Origin: an uncultured Candidatus Thioglobus sp.
Lineage (GTDB): Bacteria; Pseudomonadota; Gammaproteobacteria; PS1; Pseudothioglobaceae
Assembly (NCBI GenBank): GCA_905612405.1
Contig: CAJQRX010000018.1
Coordinates: 1 to 42,021 of the forward strand
Length of the DNA stretch: 42,021 nucleotides
Direction of reading: 5' to 3'
Below are positions 1-8,700 of this stretch, piece by piece; position 1 is the first letter of the stretch, and each line of letters begins with the position of its first letter. The notes beneath the pieces are model-generated. The model did not search any database and was not told the DNA's origin. It saw only the letters and a program-made list of their open reading frames with translations. The position numbers and the translations under genes were made by a program.

Positions 1-2
1 AA

Positions 3-626
3 GACCTTACTATTTCAAATGGATTAATCGAGTCAGGGGCAGGGACTTCTCTCGCCAAATTATCAAGATTTTCACAAGCAAATTTAAAATTTGGAGCAGA
101 ATTTCTTAGTGCTATTCCAGGAAGTGTAGGCGGTGCCCTTGCTATGAATGCAGGCGCATTTGGCTCTGAAATATGGCAATATGTTCATTCAGTCAAAACC
201 ATAAATTTATCTGGAGAGATTCAAGAAAGATTTCCCAAAGATTATGAAATTTCTTATCGCTCTACTCTTCATAAATTTAGTGATGAAGTTTTTATTAGCT
301 CTCTTTTTGACTTTAATTTAAAACAGCCCAATGACAATGTTCAAGATCTACTTCATAAAAGAAACTCAACTCAACCAATCGGATTAGCAAGTTGTGGGAG
401 CGTTTTTAAGAATCCCAAAGATCATTACGCAGCTAAATTAATTGAATCAAGTGGGCTTAAAGGTTTTTGCATTGGGGGGGCTTGTATTTCAGAAATGCAT
501 GCAAACTATATTATTAATCAGAATAATGCAAGCGCTTCAGATATTGAAAATTTAATTACTCACATTCAAAGTGTAATAAAGGATAAACATAATATTGAAC
601 TTGAAACTGAAATAATAATCATATGA
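3..626 (+). CDS. murB: UDP-N-acetylenolpyruvoylglucosamine reductase MurB, 5' end missing
   Basis: MurB reduces UDP-GlcNAc-enolpyruvate to UDP-MurNAc with FAD and NADPH in the cytoplasm, the second committed step of peptidoglycan precursor synthesis. The frame is open from the window's left edge, so the N-terminal part of the FAD domain is missing; 207 residues are visible. The flavin-binding stretch IPGSVGGALAMNAGAFG lies near residues 37-53 of the visible part. The catalytic serine motif CGSVFKNP, the SGLKGFCIGGACIS stretch and the C-terminal LETE glutamate are all present. The internal ATG at 144 falls inside the conserved core and is not the start. The stop overlaps the ddl start by 4 bases (ATGA), which suggests translational coupling. 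Codon use matches the neighbours. Confidence 0.95.
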   Translation, partial: DLTISNGLIESGAGTSLAKLSRFSQANLKFGAEFLSAIPGSVGGALAMNAGAFGSEIWQYVHSVKTINLSGEIQERFPKDYEISYRSTLHKFSDEVFISSLFDFNLKQPNDNVQDLLHKRNSTQPIGLASCGSVFKNPKDHYAAKLIESSGLKGFCIGGACISEMHANYIINQNNASASDIENLITHIQSVIKDKHNIELETEIIII

Positions 627-1501
627 TTGCTGTATTAATGGGAGGCTATTCAGCTGAAAGAAAGATATCACTACTAAGTGGTAAGGCAGTTTACCAGGCC
701 CTGATTAAAAGCAATATAGACTGTTTTTCGTTTGATCTTAATCACGAAAATCTTGAAACTCTTTGGGAAAAAGAATTTGATAAAGCATTTATAGTCCTGC
801 ACGGCAGAGGTGGAGAAGATGGCTACATTCAATCCGAACTTATGAAAAAAGGTATTCCTTTTACTGGATCGAGTGCTCTAGCATCAAATCTATGCATGAA
901 TAAAGCTACCACTAAAGACTTATGGGATAAGCATAGCTTGCCCCTATCTCGATCAATTGTTGCCTTAAAAGGACAGAATTTAGACTCAATAGATTTTCCT
1001 CTTCCATGGGCTGTAAAACCAACTTTAGAAGGGTCTAGTCTTGGCATTACAAAGGTTAAAAATAAAAATGAACTTGATGACGCCCTTAAAAATGCCTGGT
1101 ACTATAATGATGAGGCATTAATAGAGCAATGGGTTGAAGGTGATGAATATACTGTTGCAATATTAGATAACAAAACACTCCCAAGCATAAAAATTATTTC
1201 AGAAAATGATATTTATGATTATCACTCAAAATATGATAGTAATAAAACCGAATACATTTGCCCCTCAGGTTTAACTATAGAGCAAGAAAAAAAGATCCAA
1301 ATGATAGCATTAAAGGCTTTTAATTTAACTGGAGCATCAAGCTGGGGTAGGGTAGATTTTATTCTTGATAATAATAAGAACCCATACCTATTAGAAATAA
1401 ATACAGTGCCAGGAATGACATCTCATTCACTTGTTCCAATTGCAGCTAAAGCCTCAGGCTTAAGTTTTGAAGAATTAGTAATTAAAATCCTTAATGGCTA
1501 G
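623..1501 (+). CDS. ddl: D-alanine--D-alanine ligase
   Basis: Ddl joins two D-alanines using ATP to make the dipeptide of the peptidoglycan stem. It has 292 residues, slightly short for the family (about 300-320). The N-terminal MGGYSAERKISLLSG (6-20) is the first substrate-binding loop. HGRGGEDG (60-67) is the second. The ATP-grasp domain runs from about residue 95, with KPTLEGSSLG (132-141) in the nucleotide site and LEINTVPGMTSHS (257-269) carrying the metal-binding Glu/Asn and the terminal D-Ala site. The start is fixed by the 4-base overlap with murB and by the conserved N-terminus. The 3' end overlaps ftsQ by 8 bases, so the three genes are probably one transcript. Confidence 0.97.
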   Translation: MIAVLMGGYSAERKISLLSGKAVYQALIKSNIDCFSFDLNHENLETLWEKEFDKAFIVLHGRGGEDGYIQSELMKKGIPFTGSSALASNLCMNKATTKDLWDKHSLPLSRSIVALKGQNLDSIDFPLPWAVKPTLEGSSLGITKVKNKNELDDALKNAWYYNDEALIEQWVEGDEYTVAILDNKTLPSIKIISENDIYDYHSKYDSNKTEYICPSGLTIEQEKKIQMIALKAFNLTGASSWGRVDFILDNNKNPYLLEINTVPGMTSHSLVPIAAKASGLSFEELVIKILNG

Positions 1502-2222
1502 ACAAAGAAAAAATTACGTAAAAAAACAAAAAAAACCTTTTAAATATTTTTTAAATAAAATATTTAAATCAGTTTTCTATTTACTTTTAACACTTTTAAT
1601 TGCTTACTTAATATATCTTGTTGAAAACTCATCCCTACTTAAGCCAAGTTTTTCTTGGGAAACTAAGGGCGAATTACAAACTCAGACTTATGAGTATGAT
1701 GAATTAATTAAGCCACTTCTTAATAATAAGTATTTAGTTAACCTCTCAGAAATTAAAAATAAACTAGAAAAGCATCCTTGGATTTCAAGTGTAGAGGTTG
1801 AAAGGATATTTTGGAACAAAATTCGAGTTGTATTAGAGAGGCATGATATTGCAATGCGCTATGGAACTGAGGGCTACATCTCATCTAAGGGAATTTTATT
1901 TAAACCAAATTTAACAATTAACTCAGAAAAACCTATAGCAATAGTGCCTGAAAAAGAAGTTAAACAATTTTATTCTGACTTTATTATGTACCAATCAATC
2001 CTAGAGCCAGTTAAGATTTCTCTTTTTGAAAGAACTTCTATTGATGAATTAACCTTAGATAACAATATAAAGATTATTTTAGGCTATCAAAGACAAAATG
2101 ATCGCCTCAAGTTATTTGTTCAATCTTTTGATAAGCTAAAAAAGTTTGAAAAAATTAGAACTAGAGGTATTTTTGATATGAGATACCCTAATGGGTTTGC
2201 GTTGAGCTATTCGCCATTATAA
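1494..2222 (+). CDS. ftsQ: Cell division protein FtsQ
   Basis: FtsQ is a bitopic inner-membrane protein that bridges early and late divisome proteins through FtsB/FtsL. The 242-residue product has a very basic cytoplasmic tail (residues 1-24), one membrane span (about 25-43) and a periplasmic POTRA-like domain around 50-115, including KYLVNLSEIKNKLEKHPWI and VERIFWNKIRVVLERH. A beta domain follows. Both the position after murB-ddl and the architecture support the call, since FtsQ sequences are poorly conserved. The usual next genes, ftsA and ftsZ, are absent: an opposing gene begins instead and its end overlaps this one by 35 bases. Confidence 0.9.
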   Translation: MARQRKNYVKKQKKPFKYFLNKIFKSVFYLLLTLLIAYLIYLVENSSLLKPSFSWETKGELQTQTYEYDELIKPLLNNKYLVNLSEIKNKLEKHPWISSVEVERIFWNKIRVVLERHDIAMRYGTEGYISSKGILFKPNLTINSEKPIAIVPEKEVKQFYSDFIMYQSILEPVKISLFERTSIDELTLDNNIKIILGYQRQNDRLKLFVQSFDKLKKFEKIRTRGIFDMRYPNGFALSYSPL

Positions 2223-2853
2223 CTTTGTAAGACAGAGCAAGGCTGATCGCCATCCAATATACGGACAAAAGATTAAAGCCTAACAAGACAAAATTACCAA
2301 CACCAAACCATAATAATAATTGTAATATTATGTATAGCAGTCCAAAATTAACCAGAAAAATATTTCCCCAAACACCAATTGATAGTTTTATTTTTTTATA
2401 GGGAATATCATTCGCTATTGATACCAAGTTAAGCGAAATTGGAATAAGAAGGAAATAAATGAAGGGCTCTAAACCATTAAAAATAAAACTTGGAAATTCT
2501 GCAATAGATAATAGAAGAGTTATAAGAAAAAAACGACCTAATCTTCGATTTGGCAAAACAATTCCAAACCTTACAATAGAGTTATTTCCCTTAACCGCTA
2601 TTCGATATATGTTTATTAAAAGTGCCATATACCCATAAATAAATAGTAATGGATAAAGCAAGTTTTGAAAATTAAATTGGACTTCCCCTCCATTTAATAA
2701 TTGGTTCATAATATCAACATACTCACTAAAAATAGTTATTAATGGAAACGCCATAAGGAATGGAAAAATACTCGACTCTAATAACTTTTTCCAATTAGAA
2801 AAAGCAAATGCTAAAGTAGCTAAAATAATCTTTTGTATTGGTATTGTTTTCAT
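2188..2853 (-). CDS. Unknown multi-pass membrane protein
   Basis: I do not recognise this 221-residue protein. It is very hydrophobic, with about six predicted membrane spans (roughly residues 23-43, 65-85, 108-128, 130-148, 160-182 and 185-208) and only short charged loops. No catalytic or binding motif is visible. It is the last gene of a four-gene minus-strand operon; its start overlaps the mltD stop by 4 bases (TCAT on the plus strand), so its translation is probably coupled to the lytic transglycosylase. Its 3' end runs 35 bases into the opposing ftsQ. A cell-envelope role is only a guess from this context. Confidence 0.75.
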   Translation of the reverse strand: MKTIPIQKIILATLAFAFSNWKKLLESSIFPFLMAFPLITIFSEYVDIMNQLLNGGEVQFNFQNLLYPLLFIYGYMALLINIYRIAVKGNNSIVRFGIVLPNRRLGRFFLITLLLSIAEFPSFIFNGLEPFIYFLLIPISLNLVSIANDIPYKKIKLSIGVWGNIFLVNFGLLYIILQLLLWFGVGNFVLLGFNLLSVYWMAISLALSYKVIMANSSTQTH

Positions 2854-4388
2854 GATAAATTTGAATTGACTACTTTAATTGTAATGGTTAATTTGTCACC
2901 TGGTTGCAAAATATATCCTTCACTTAAATCGTTCCAAGTTCTAATATCTAAAACTTTAACTTTATATTTTTGAGCAATCCTTGAAAGGTTGTCACCCTCT
3001 TTTACCGTGTAAAAAATATTTCTATCAATGTCAATTCCAGTATTCATTATTTTAGCTAACTCTATCTTATTTTTTTTATCACTTAAAATGACTAATTCTT
3101 TTCCAATAGACAAAGAGTCAGATGGAATAATTTGATTCCATCTTACAAGATTATTAATTGTTGTATTAAACTTAGTAGAAATTTTCCATAGACTATCTCC
3201 AGCAACAACTTTATAAATAGTTTTTTCTGAATTTTTTTGAGTATTTAATCTACTTTTTTCTCGTTGATTTTCTGATAAAGAGTAGTATCCTTCTTCTTTT
3301 TGAGCTAAAGGAACAATTAAATATTTGTCAGTCCTTATAGTGTCATTATCGAGCCCATTAACACTCTTTATCTGATCAATTGTTGTATTGTAACTTTGAG
3401 CAATAAGACTTAGACTATCTCCTGGCTTTATTTTATAACGAGTCCAGCTAATTTTTGGTCTTTGTCCCTGCTTTAATAAATTATCATTGAAGCTATTAAC
3501 AACTTGTTTAGGCAGCAATATTATGTATGGGAGTGATTCAGGAGTTGCCCATCTCTTTAATCCAGGATTATATTTATAAATCTGATCAATACTTAACCCA
3601 GTCCACTGAGAAATAAGCGCTAAATCAAACTGTGAATCTAGTTCAATTGATTTTAAAAAAGGCTTATTATCAATCTTAAGCAGTTTTTGATTATAGCGAG
3701 AAGGATCTTTGATTACTTGACCTAATGCAAGGAGTTTAGGAACATATTTTTCAGTTTCTTTTGGTAAATTTAAGCTCCAAAAATCCGTCTTTTTTCCAAG
3801 CTTAATGTTTGCATCAATTGCTTTTTGAACTCGTCCTGGACCTGCGTTATAAGCAGCAATAGACAAAAGCCAATCTCCTTTAAACATTACATTTAGGTCT
3901 TTTAAATAATTAGCAGCAGCTTTGGTTGAGGCAAGCACATCTCTTCTATCTGCATGCCACCAGTCTTCTTCTAGACCATACATTCTCCCAGTAGAAGGTA
4001 TAAATTGCCACAACCCTACTGCTGTTCCATGAGAGTATGAAAATGGATAATAATCTGATTCAACAATAGGCAATAAAGCAATTTCAATTGGAATATCCTG
4101 CTTTTCTAGTTCAGAAACAACAAGGTATAGAAAGGGCTCTGCTCTTTTTGAAATTAAAGATAGATATTCTGGATGATTACTTATCCAGTTAATACGACTT
4201 TGAATCCTTGAATTAGAAACAATTTTAATTTCCTGACGATCTGCAATAACTTGCCATAAGTCGGACTCTTGTGAGTATTGAACGGAATTTTCTGGCTTAA
4301 TTTTTAGACTGGCTAAAGTTTGATTTTTATCAACTATGCCTTGGCAACCAGAAAGAATCAAAAAGATTAATAAAAGAACAAATCTCAC
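2850..4388 (-). CDS. mltD: Membrane-bound lytic murein transglycosylase, MltD type, with LysM repeats
   Basis: This enzyme cleaves the MurNAc-GlcNAc bond of peptidoglycan with formation of 1,6-anhydroMurNAc, probably from the inner face of the outer membrane. The N-terminus is a lipoprotein signal ending in the lipobox LSGC (Cys15). The SLT domain (about 95-230) carries the catalytic glutamate in PIVESDYYPFSYS, then GLWQFIPSTGRMYGL and AAYNAGPGRV. Three LysM modules for glycan binding follow, at about 317-361, 391-436 and 458-505; each begins like YKIKPGDSLSLIAQSY. At 512 residues this is a full-length MltD layout. It starts 2 bases after the bolA stop and overlaps the next gene by 4. Confidence 0.95.
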   Translation of the reverse strand: MRFVLLLIFLILSGCQGIVDKNQTLASLKIKPENSVQYSQESDLWQVIADRQEIKIVSNSRIQSRINWISNHPEYLSLISKRAEPFLYLVVSELEKQDIPIEIALLPIVESDYYPFSYSHGTAVGLWQFIPSTGRMYGLEEDWWHADRRDVLASTKAAANYLKDLNVMFKGDWLLSIAAYNAGPGRVQKAIDANIKLGKKTDFWSLNLPKETEKYVPKLLALGQVIKDPSRYNQKLLKIDNKPFLKSIELDSQFDLALISQWTGLSIDQIYKYNPGLKRWATPESLPYIILLPKQVVNSFNDNLLKQGQRPKISWTRYKIKPGDSLSLIAQSYNTTIDQIKSVNGLDNDTIRTDKYLIVPLAQKEEGYYSLSENQREKSRLNTQKNSEKTIYKVVAGDSLWKISTKFNTTINNLVRWNQIIPSDSLSIGKELVILSDKKNKIELAKIMNTGIDIDRNIFYTVKEGDNLSRIAQKYKVKVLDIRTWNDLSEGYILQPGDKLTITIKVVNSNLS

Positions 4389-4390
4389 TT

Positions 4391-4699
4391 CTATTTCTTA
4401 CTTGAGCATTCAGGTGAATTAGGTGCAATCTGACGCTTCTGCCACTCTTTAGGGCTATAGGTATGCATTGCTAAAGCATGAATATGCTTCAACTCTTCAG
4501 CAAAAAGTTTATTGATAAAACGATGCCGATCAATAAGTCTCATTTCATCAAAAGTTGCGCTTACGACTACAATTTTAAAGTGCGACTCAGTAGCTGGCCC
4601 TGAATGTTGACTAGACTCATTATTAACTTCGCAATATTCTGGACTCAAAGCTAAATCAAGTTGACTTTTTAAATGATTTTCCATATTAGACATCGACAT
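4391..4699 (-). CDS. bolA: BolA family protein
   Basis: BolA proteins partner monothiol glutaredoxins in [2Fe-2S] cluster handling and, in E. coli, also influence cell shape and envelope gene expression. The 102-residue product matches the full domain: SHFKIVVVSATFDEMRLIDRHRFIN and EELKHIHALAMHTYSPKEW contain the class I fold core and the invariant histidine. The first few residues precede the family's usual start, so an internal Met (for example MENHLKSQL) is an alternative. The 5' end overlaps the Fe-S flavoreductase gene by 14 bases and the stop lies 2 bases before mltD. Pairing with an iron-sulfur reductase and a murein enzyme fits both proposed BolA roles. Confidence 0.9.
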   Translation of the reverse strand: MSMSNMENHLKSQLDLALSPEYCEVNNESSQHSGPATESHFKIVVVSATFDEMRLIDRHRFINKLFAEELKHIHALAMHTYSPKEWQKRQIAPNSPECSSKK

Positions 4700-5702
4700 T
4701 ACTCACATTTGCGTATTCAAAAGAATCAGAAAAGAAATTCTCTTTAACAAGTTTAAGCTCAAGACAACTTTTGGCTGCAGCATTAACCATTACAGGTGGA
4801 CCACATGCATAGACTTCAAAATCTGTTAAATCTTCAAAATCTTTAACAACCGAGTCATGAACATAACCTTTATTTCCATTCCAAGCCTCATTTGCCTCTG
4901 ATAATACTGGAACAAAAGAGATATTGGGATATTTTTCACTCCATTCAGATGGAAGGCTCGAATACAAATCAACCTCACTCCTTACTCCCCAGTATAAATA
5001 TACTTTTCTGTTAGAGCCTATATTGATAAGATGCTCTATTATGGCCTTAACTGGGCCAAATCCTGTACCACCAGCAATAAAGATCATTGGACATTCGCTT
5101 TCCTCTCTTAGAAAGAAGCTTCCTTTTGGACCTTCAATTCTTAAAATTGTTTTAACAGTTAACGAATTAAAGATGAAATTAGTAAGCTTCCCATCATCGA
5201 CTAATCGAATATGAAGCTCAATTAAATTTGAGTTAGTTGGCGCATTAGCGATAGAGTAATATCTTGATTCGAAATCTGAGTGCTCTAAGTCGAGGTACTG
5301 CCCTGCCAAATACTGAAGTGATTGAGCACCAGGTATCTTTAATATTAGTTGAATTACATCATGATTCAAATGATTAATTTGTTCCACACGACAAGGCATA
5401 GTGCGAACTTCAATAGTTGCCAGAGAATCGAGCTCATCCACTGCAATATATAAATCACTCTTTGCTTTACATTGACATAGTAATGCCATATTTGAATCAA
5501 TATCATCACTACTTAAAACTGATGGAACCTCTCCATCGTAGTCAATATCTCCATTAAGAATAACTGCTTTACACTGGCCACAAAAACCATTTTGACATCC
5601 ATATGGAAAATTAAAGCCGTTAGAAAGAGCACCATCTAAAACAGATTCTTCACCTCCACACTTAAATGATTTACCACTAACTTGATTTAAAACTGTAAAC
5701 AT
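4686..5702 (-). CDS. 2Fe-2S ferredoxin-NAD(P)H flavin reductase, AscD/RfbI-like
   Basis: This is a 338-residue electron-transfer protein with an N-terminal plant-type [2Fe-2S] domain followed by a ferredoxin-NADP reductase module. The cluster cysteines are Cys36, Cys41 and Cys44 in YGCQNGFCGQC, with a fourth at Cys76 or Cys78. The flavin-binding RYYSIANAP lies near 145, the NAD(P)-binding FIAGGTGFGPVKAI near 208, and the C-terminal YACGPPVMVNAA is the typical reductase motif. The layout is that of CDP-6-deoxy-3,4-glucoseen reductases and oxygenase reductase subunits, but no deoxysugar or oxygenase genes are nearby, so the physiological partner is unknown. It heads the minus-strand operon with bolA and mltD, hinting at Fe-S maintenance or flavin reduction. 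Confidence 0.88.
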   Translation of the reverse strand: MFTVLNQVSGKSFKCGGEESVLDGALSNGFNFPYGCQNGFCGQCKAVILNGDIDYDGEVPSVLSSDDIDSNMALLCQCKAKSDLYIAVDELDSLATIEVRTMPCRVEQINHLNHDVIQLILKIPGAQSLQYLAGQYLDLEHSDFESRYYSIANAPTNSNLIELHIRLVDDGKLTNFIFNSLTVKTILRIEGPKGSFFLREESECPMIFIAGGTGFGPVKAIIEHLINIGSNRKVYLYWGVRSEVDLYSSLPSEWSEKYPNISFVPVLSEANEAWNGNKGYVHDSVVKDFEDLTDFEVYACGPPVMVNAAAKSCLELKLVKENFFSDSFEYANVSNVDV

Positions 5703-5772
5703 AGTTTTTGGAGATAAAAATATAAAGGTGCCATTATAATGTAGGTCTTATAGTTATGAACTTACTATTATT

Positions 5773-6702
5773 ATGGCAATTAAGCCAACCAATTTCGTAG
5801 TTTTTTTGATGGGACCAACAGCCTCTGGAAAGACTGAATTAGCTATAGAAATAAGTAAGCACATTAAATCAAAATTAATAAGTGTTGATTCAGCTTTAAT
5901 ATATCGTGGTATGGATATTGGAACTGCAAAGCCTAGCAAGGAGATTCTTAAATCTCACCCTCATGAATTAGTTGATATTTGTGAGCCTGATGATAGCTTT
6001 TCAGTAACTGAGTTTATATCATTGGCAAAAGAACATATTAAGTCAGCATTAGCAGAAGGTAAATTACCTATTCTAGTTGGGGGCACTTCTTTTTACTTTA
6101 ATGCTTTAGAGCATGGTTTATCCAAACTTCCTTCGTCTACTGATGAATCTCGCAAGTACTTTAATGATCTTTTAAGAAGTGAAGGCAGTGAAAAACTTCA
6201 TTCAAAATTAGTAGAAATTGACCCTCAATCAGCAGCACGCATTCACTCCAATGATTCTCAAAGAGTTACCAGGGCGCTTGAGGTTTTTCATCTTTCTGGA
6301 GAAGCATTAAGCAAGCTTCAGGGCAAAAAAAACCAGAATAAGCTCGATCTTAATATTAAAAAAATTGTACTCATGCCTGATAGAGCTATGCTTCATCAAA
6401 GAATTGAGCAGCGCTTTATAAAAATGATTAAAGATGGATTTCTTGATGAAGTAGAAACACTCAGAAAAAATGCAAAACTAAATTTAAACCTAGCCTCTAT
6501 GAGATGCGTTGGTTATAGGCAAGCATGGAATTATTTTGAAGGAAATTACAGCAAACAAGAAATGATTGAAAAAGCAATCATTGCTACTAGGCAATTATGT
6601 AAACGTCAATGCACATGGCTAAGGGATGAAGACAAAGCTCTTACATTAAATCAAATAGAGATTGAAAAAGTGCTCAAGTTTCTTCAAAAACAAAGCGCTT
6701 AA
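5773..6702 (+). CDS. miaA: tRNA dimethylallyltransferase
   Basis: MiaA transfers a dimethylallyl group from DMAPP to N6 of adenosine 37 in tRNAs reading UNN codons. The 309-residue product has the P-loop GPTASGKTELA (14-24), the SVDSALIYRGMDIGTAKP stretch containing the catalytic Asp and the substrate tRNA contacts, LVGGTSFYFNAL, and RRQ-like chemistry in ATRQLCKRQCTWLRD near the C-terminus. Length is normal. The start at 5773 gives the expected distance to the P-loop; an upstream ATG at 5757 is in another frame. It is transcribed alone, divergent from the flavoreductase operon, and its 3' end overlaps murD by 29 bases. Confidence 0.97.
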   Translation: MAIKPTNFVVFLMGPTASGKTELAIEISKHIKSKLISVDSALIYRGMDIGTAKPSKEILKSHPHELVDICEPDDSFSVTEFISLAKEHIKSALAEGKLPILVGGTSFYFNALEHGLSKLPSSTDESRKYFNDLLRSEGSEKLHSKLVEIDPQSAARIHSNDSQRVTRALEVFHLSGEALSKLQGKKNQNKLDLNIKKIVLMPDRAMLHQRIEQRFIKMIKDGFLDEVETLRKNAKLNLNLASMRCVGYRQAWNYFEGNYSKQEMIEKAIIATRQLCKRQCTWLRDEDKALTLNQIEIEKVLKFLQKQSA

Positions 6703-7978
6703 AAGCCTCTCCGCGATTATTAAAATCAATAAACATATCAAAACTTGCGCATCCAGGCGAAAGAAGTACTGCCCCACCTTCTGCCATTGAAGTAGCCATC
6801 GATACCGCCTTTTTCATTGAATCTGCAACTTCAACATGAGGGGAAGTAATTTGCTTTAGAAAATCATCTCTGCATTCTCCAATTAAAACAACTACTCTAA
6901 CTTTTTGATTTATTAATTTGAAAAACTCTGAATAGTCTTCTTTTTTGGATATTCCGCCAGCAATTAATATTAAGTTATTGTATTTTTCAAAAAGAGCATT
7001 AATGGCAGTTATGGTAGAAATTGCGTTGGTTGATTTTGAATCGTTGTAGTAATCTATATCATTTATTGTTGAAACAAATTCCAATCTATGCTCCAACCCT
7101 TTAAAGTCAATTGCAGCCTGAGTCATTACTTTTAAGGATAATCCAAAACGATAGCCTAACGTTAAGGCCGCCAATAGATTTTCTATATTATGTCTTCCAA
7201 CAACCTTCAAGTCATCACTTGTAATTAGACGATTGCCTTTATGAAAAACTTCATAGGTGTTACCATTTTGCTTAGCAATAAAGTCACATCTTAAGTTAGT
7301 TGATTCAATTCCATAATAGTTATCTCCATCTACGCCATTAGCCAAATCTACATCTAGATTTACAGTAGAGAATTGGCAATACTTGTATATAGAAAGCTTA
7401 GAGGAAATATACTCACTAAAGCTAGAGTACCTATCCAGGTGATCAGGAGTTATATTTGTAATTACGCCAGTTAATAAAGAAAGTTTATTGGTGTAATCTA
7501 ATTGATAACTTGAAAGCTCAACAACATAGAGTTCGGCTTCATCACTTAAACTGTCCATTACAGGCTTGCCAATATTTCCACAAATAACAGCATTTTTCCC
7601 ATCAGCAAGTGCCATCTCACCTAATAATTGAGTTACGGTTGATTTTCCATTTGAGCCAGTAATGCCAATAATTGGTGACATAGCATATCGACCAAATAAT
7701 TCTATATCACTAATTATGGAAATATTTTTATTGCGCATCCAAATTACAATATCTTCGGACTCAGCGATACCTGGACTAATAATTACTTCAGAAATACCAA
7801 TCAAGAGATTTTCATTCCAATCTCCAAAATAAGCATCATTAAGTAGGCCCTCTTTTTTACTTATTTCAAGCATAGGAGGCTCTTGACGAGTATCAGCAAT
7901 GCGAAATGAGATATCATTTTTAAAGAAAAAACGAGCTACAGATAGTCCTGTAATTCCTAACCCTAAAATAAGTTTCAT
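6674..7978 (-). CDS. murD: UDP-N-acetylmuramoyl-L-alanine--D-glutamate ligase
   Basis: MurD adds D-glutamate to UDP-MurNAc-L-Ala using ATP. The 434-residue protein shows the three Mur-ligase domains: an N-terminal UDP-binding Rossmann region (LGLGITGLSVARFF), the ATP-binding loop GITGSNGKST (105-114), the central YVVELSSYQLD and NITPDHLDRY stretches, and the C-terminal HRLEFVSTINDIDYYNDSKSTN and LLSPGCASFDMF motifs. It is complete and stands apart from the murB-ddl-ftsQ group some 4.5 kb away, with unrelated genes on either side. The ATG at 7978 gives the normal N-terminus. It ends tail-to-tail with miaA. Confidence 0.97.
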   Translation of the reverse strand: MKLILGLGITGLSVARFFFKNDISFRIADTRQEPPMLEISKKEGLLNDAYFGDWNENLLIGISEVIISPGIAESEDIVIWMRNKNISIISDIELFGRYAMSPIIGITGSNGKSTVTQLLGEMALADGKNAVICGNIGKPVMDSLSDEAELYVVELSSYQLDYTNKLSLLTGVITNITPDHLDRYSSFSEYISSKLSIYKYCQFSTVNLDVDLANGVDGDNYYGIESTNLRCDFIAKQNGNTYEVFHKGNRLITSDDLKVVGRHNIENLLAALTLGYRFGLSLKVMTQAAIDFKGLEHRLEFVSTINDIDYYNDSKSTNAISTITAINALFEKYNNLILIAGGISKKEDYSEFFKLINQKVRVVVLIGECRDDFLKQITSPHVEVADSMKKAVSMATSMAEGGAVLLSPGCASFDMFIDFNNRGEAFKRFVFEET

Positions 7979-8040
7979 GAAAACCTTGTGTTTTCGACCA
8001 AAATTGACTATATTTTACACTTTTACTTCACTATTTAATT

Positions 8041-8700
8041 ATGCCTACAAATGTTCAGACAACTTCAAGTGCGATTGTAATAAATCGGACACTAAGAAAT
8101 ACGTATCAACTTTTATCAGCAACGCTTCTTTTTAGTGGGTTAATGGCATTTATGTCAAAAACTATGGGACTACCGCCCTTTGGGATATGGATTACATTAG
8201 GTTGCTATTTTGGCCTCCTCTTTTTGGTAACAAAACTTAGAAATTCAGCTTTTGGAATTTTAGCTGTCTTTGCATTAACTGGTTTTATGGGGCTAACACT
8301 TGGACCAATTGTTAATATCTATACATCTGTTTTGTCAAATGGTGCAGAGCTAGTTGGAATGGCAATGACAGGAACTGCGGTTATCTTTTTATCGCTTTCT
8401 TTCTATGCTATTACATCTCAAAAAGACTTTAGCTTCATGTCTGGCTTCCTAACTGCTGGAATAGTAGTTGCATTTTTAGCGGGTATAGCAGCATACTTTT
8501 TCCAAATGCCTGCTTTATCTCTTGCAGTTTCATCTGCATTCATATTACTAATGAGTGGTCTTATATTATATGAAACAAGCAATATTATTCATGGCGGAGA
8601 AACAAACTACATCATGGCAACGGTTACTCTATATATTTCTATTTACAACCTATTCTTAAGCCTTCTTCACCTATTAGGTGTGTTTTCTGGCGATGACTAG
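8041..8700 (+). CDS. Bax inhibitor-1/YccA family membrane protein
   Basis: This is a seven-span inner-membrane protein of 219 residues in the Bax1-I superfamily. E. coli YccA, a relative, modulates the FtsH protease, and others conduct Ca2+; which applies here cannot be told from sequence. After a short N-terminal tail come hydrophobic segments from about residue 28 onward, including the conserved family features LRNTYQLLSATLLFSGLMAF near the start and FILLMSGLILYETSNIIHGG near residue 170, where the charged residues typical of the family's pore lie. It ends in TAG one base into the rppH start, so the two are probably cotranscribed. Confidence 0.9.
   Translation: MPTNVQTTSSAIVINRTLRNTYQLLSATLLFSGLMAFMSKTMGLPPFGIWITLGCYFGLLFLVTKLRNSAFGILAVFALTGFMGLTLGPIVNIYTSVLSNGAELVGMAMTGTAVIFLSLSFYAITSQKDFSFMSGFLTAGIVVAFLAGIAAYFFQMPALSLAVSSAFILLMSGLILYETSNIIHGGETNYIMATVTLYISIYNLFLSLLHLLGVFSGDD

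Noticed and set aside
829..1047. Antisense 72-codon ORF inside ddl
   Set aside because: It is a shadow of the ddl reading frame with no family resemblance; similar antisense frames inside the gabD, prmC, potI and PLP-enzyme genes were dismissed for the same reason.
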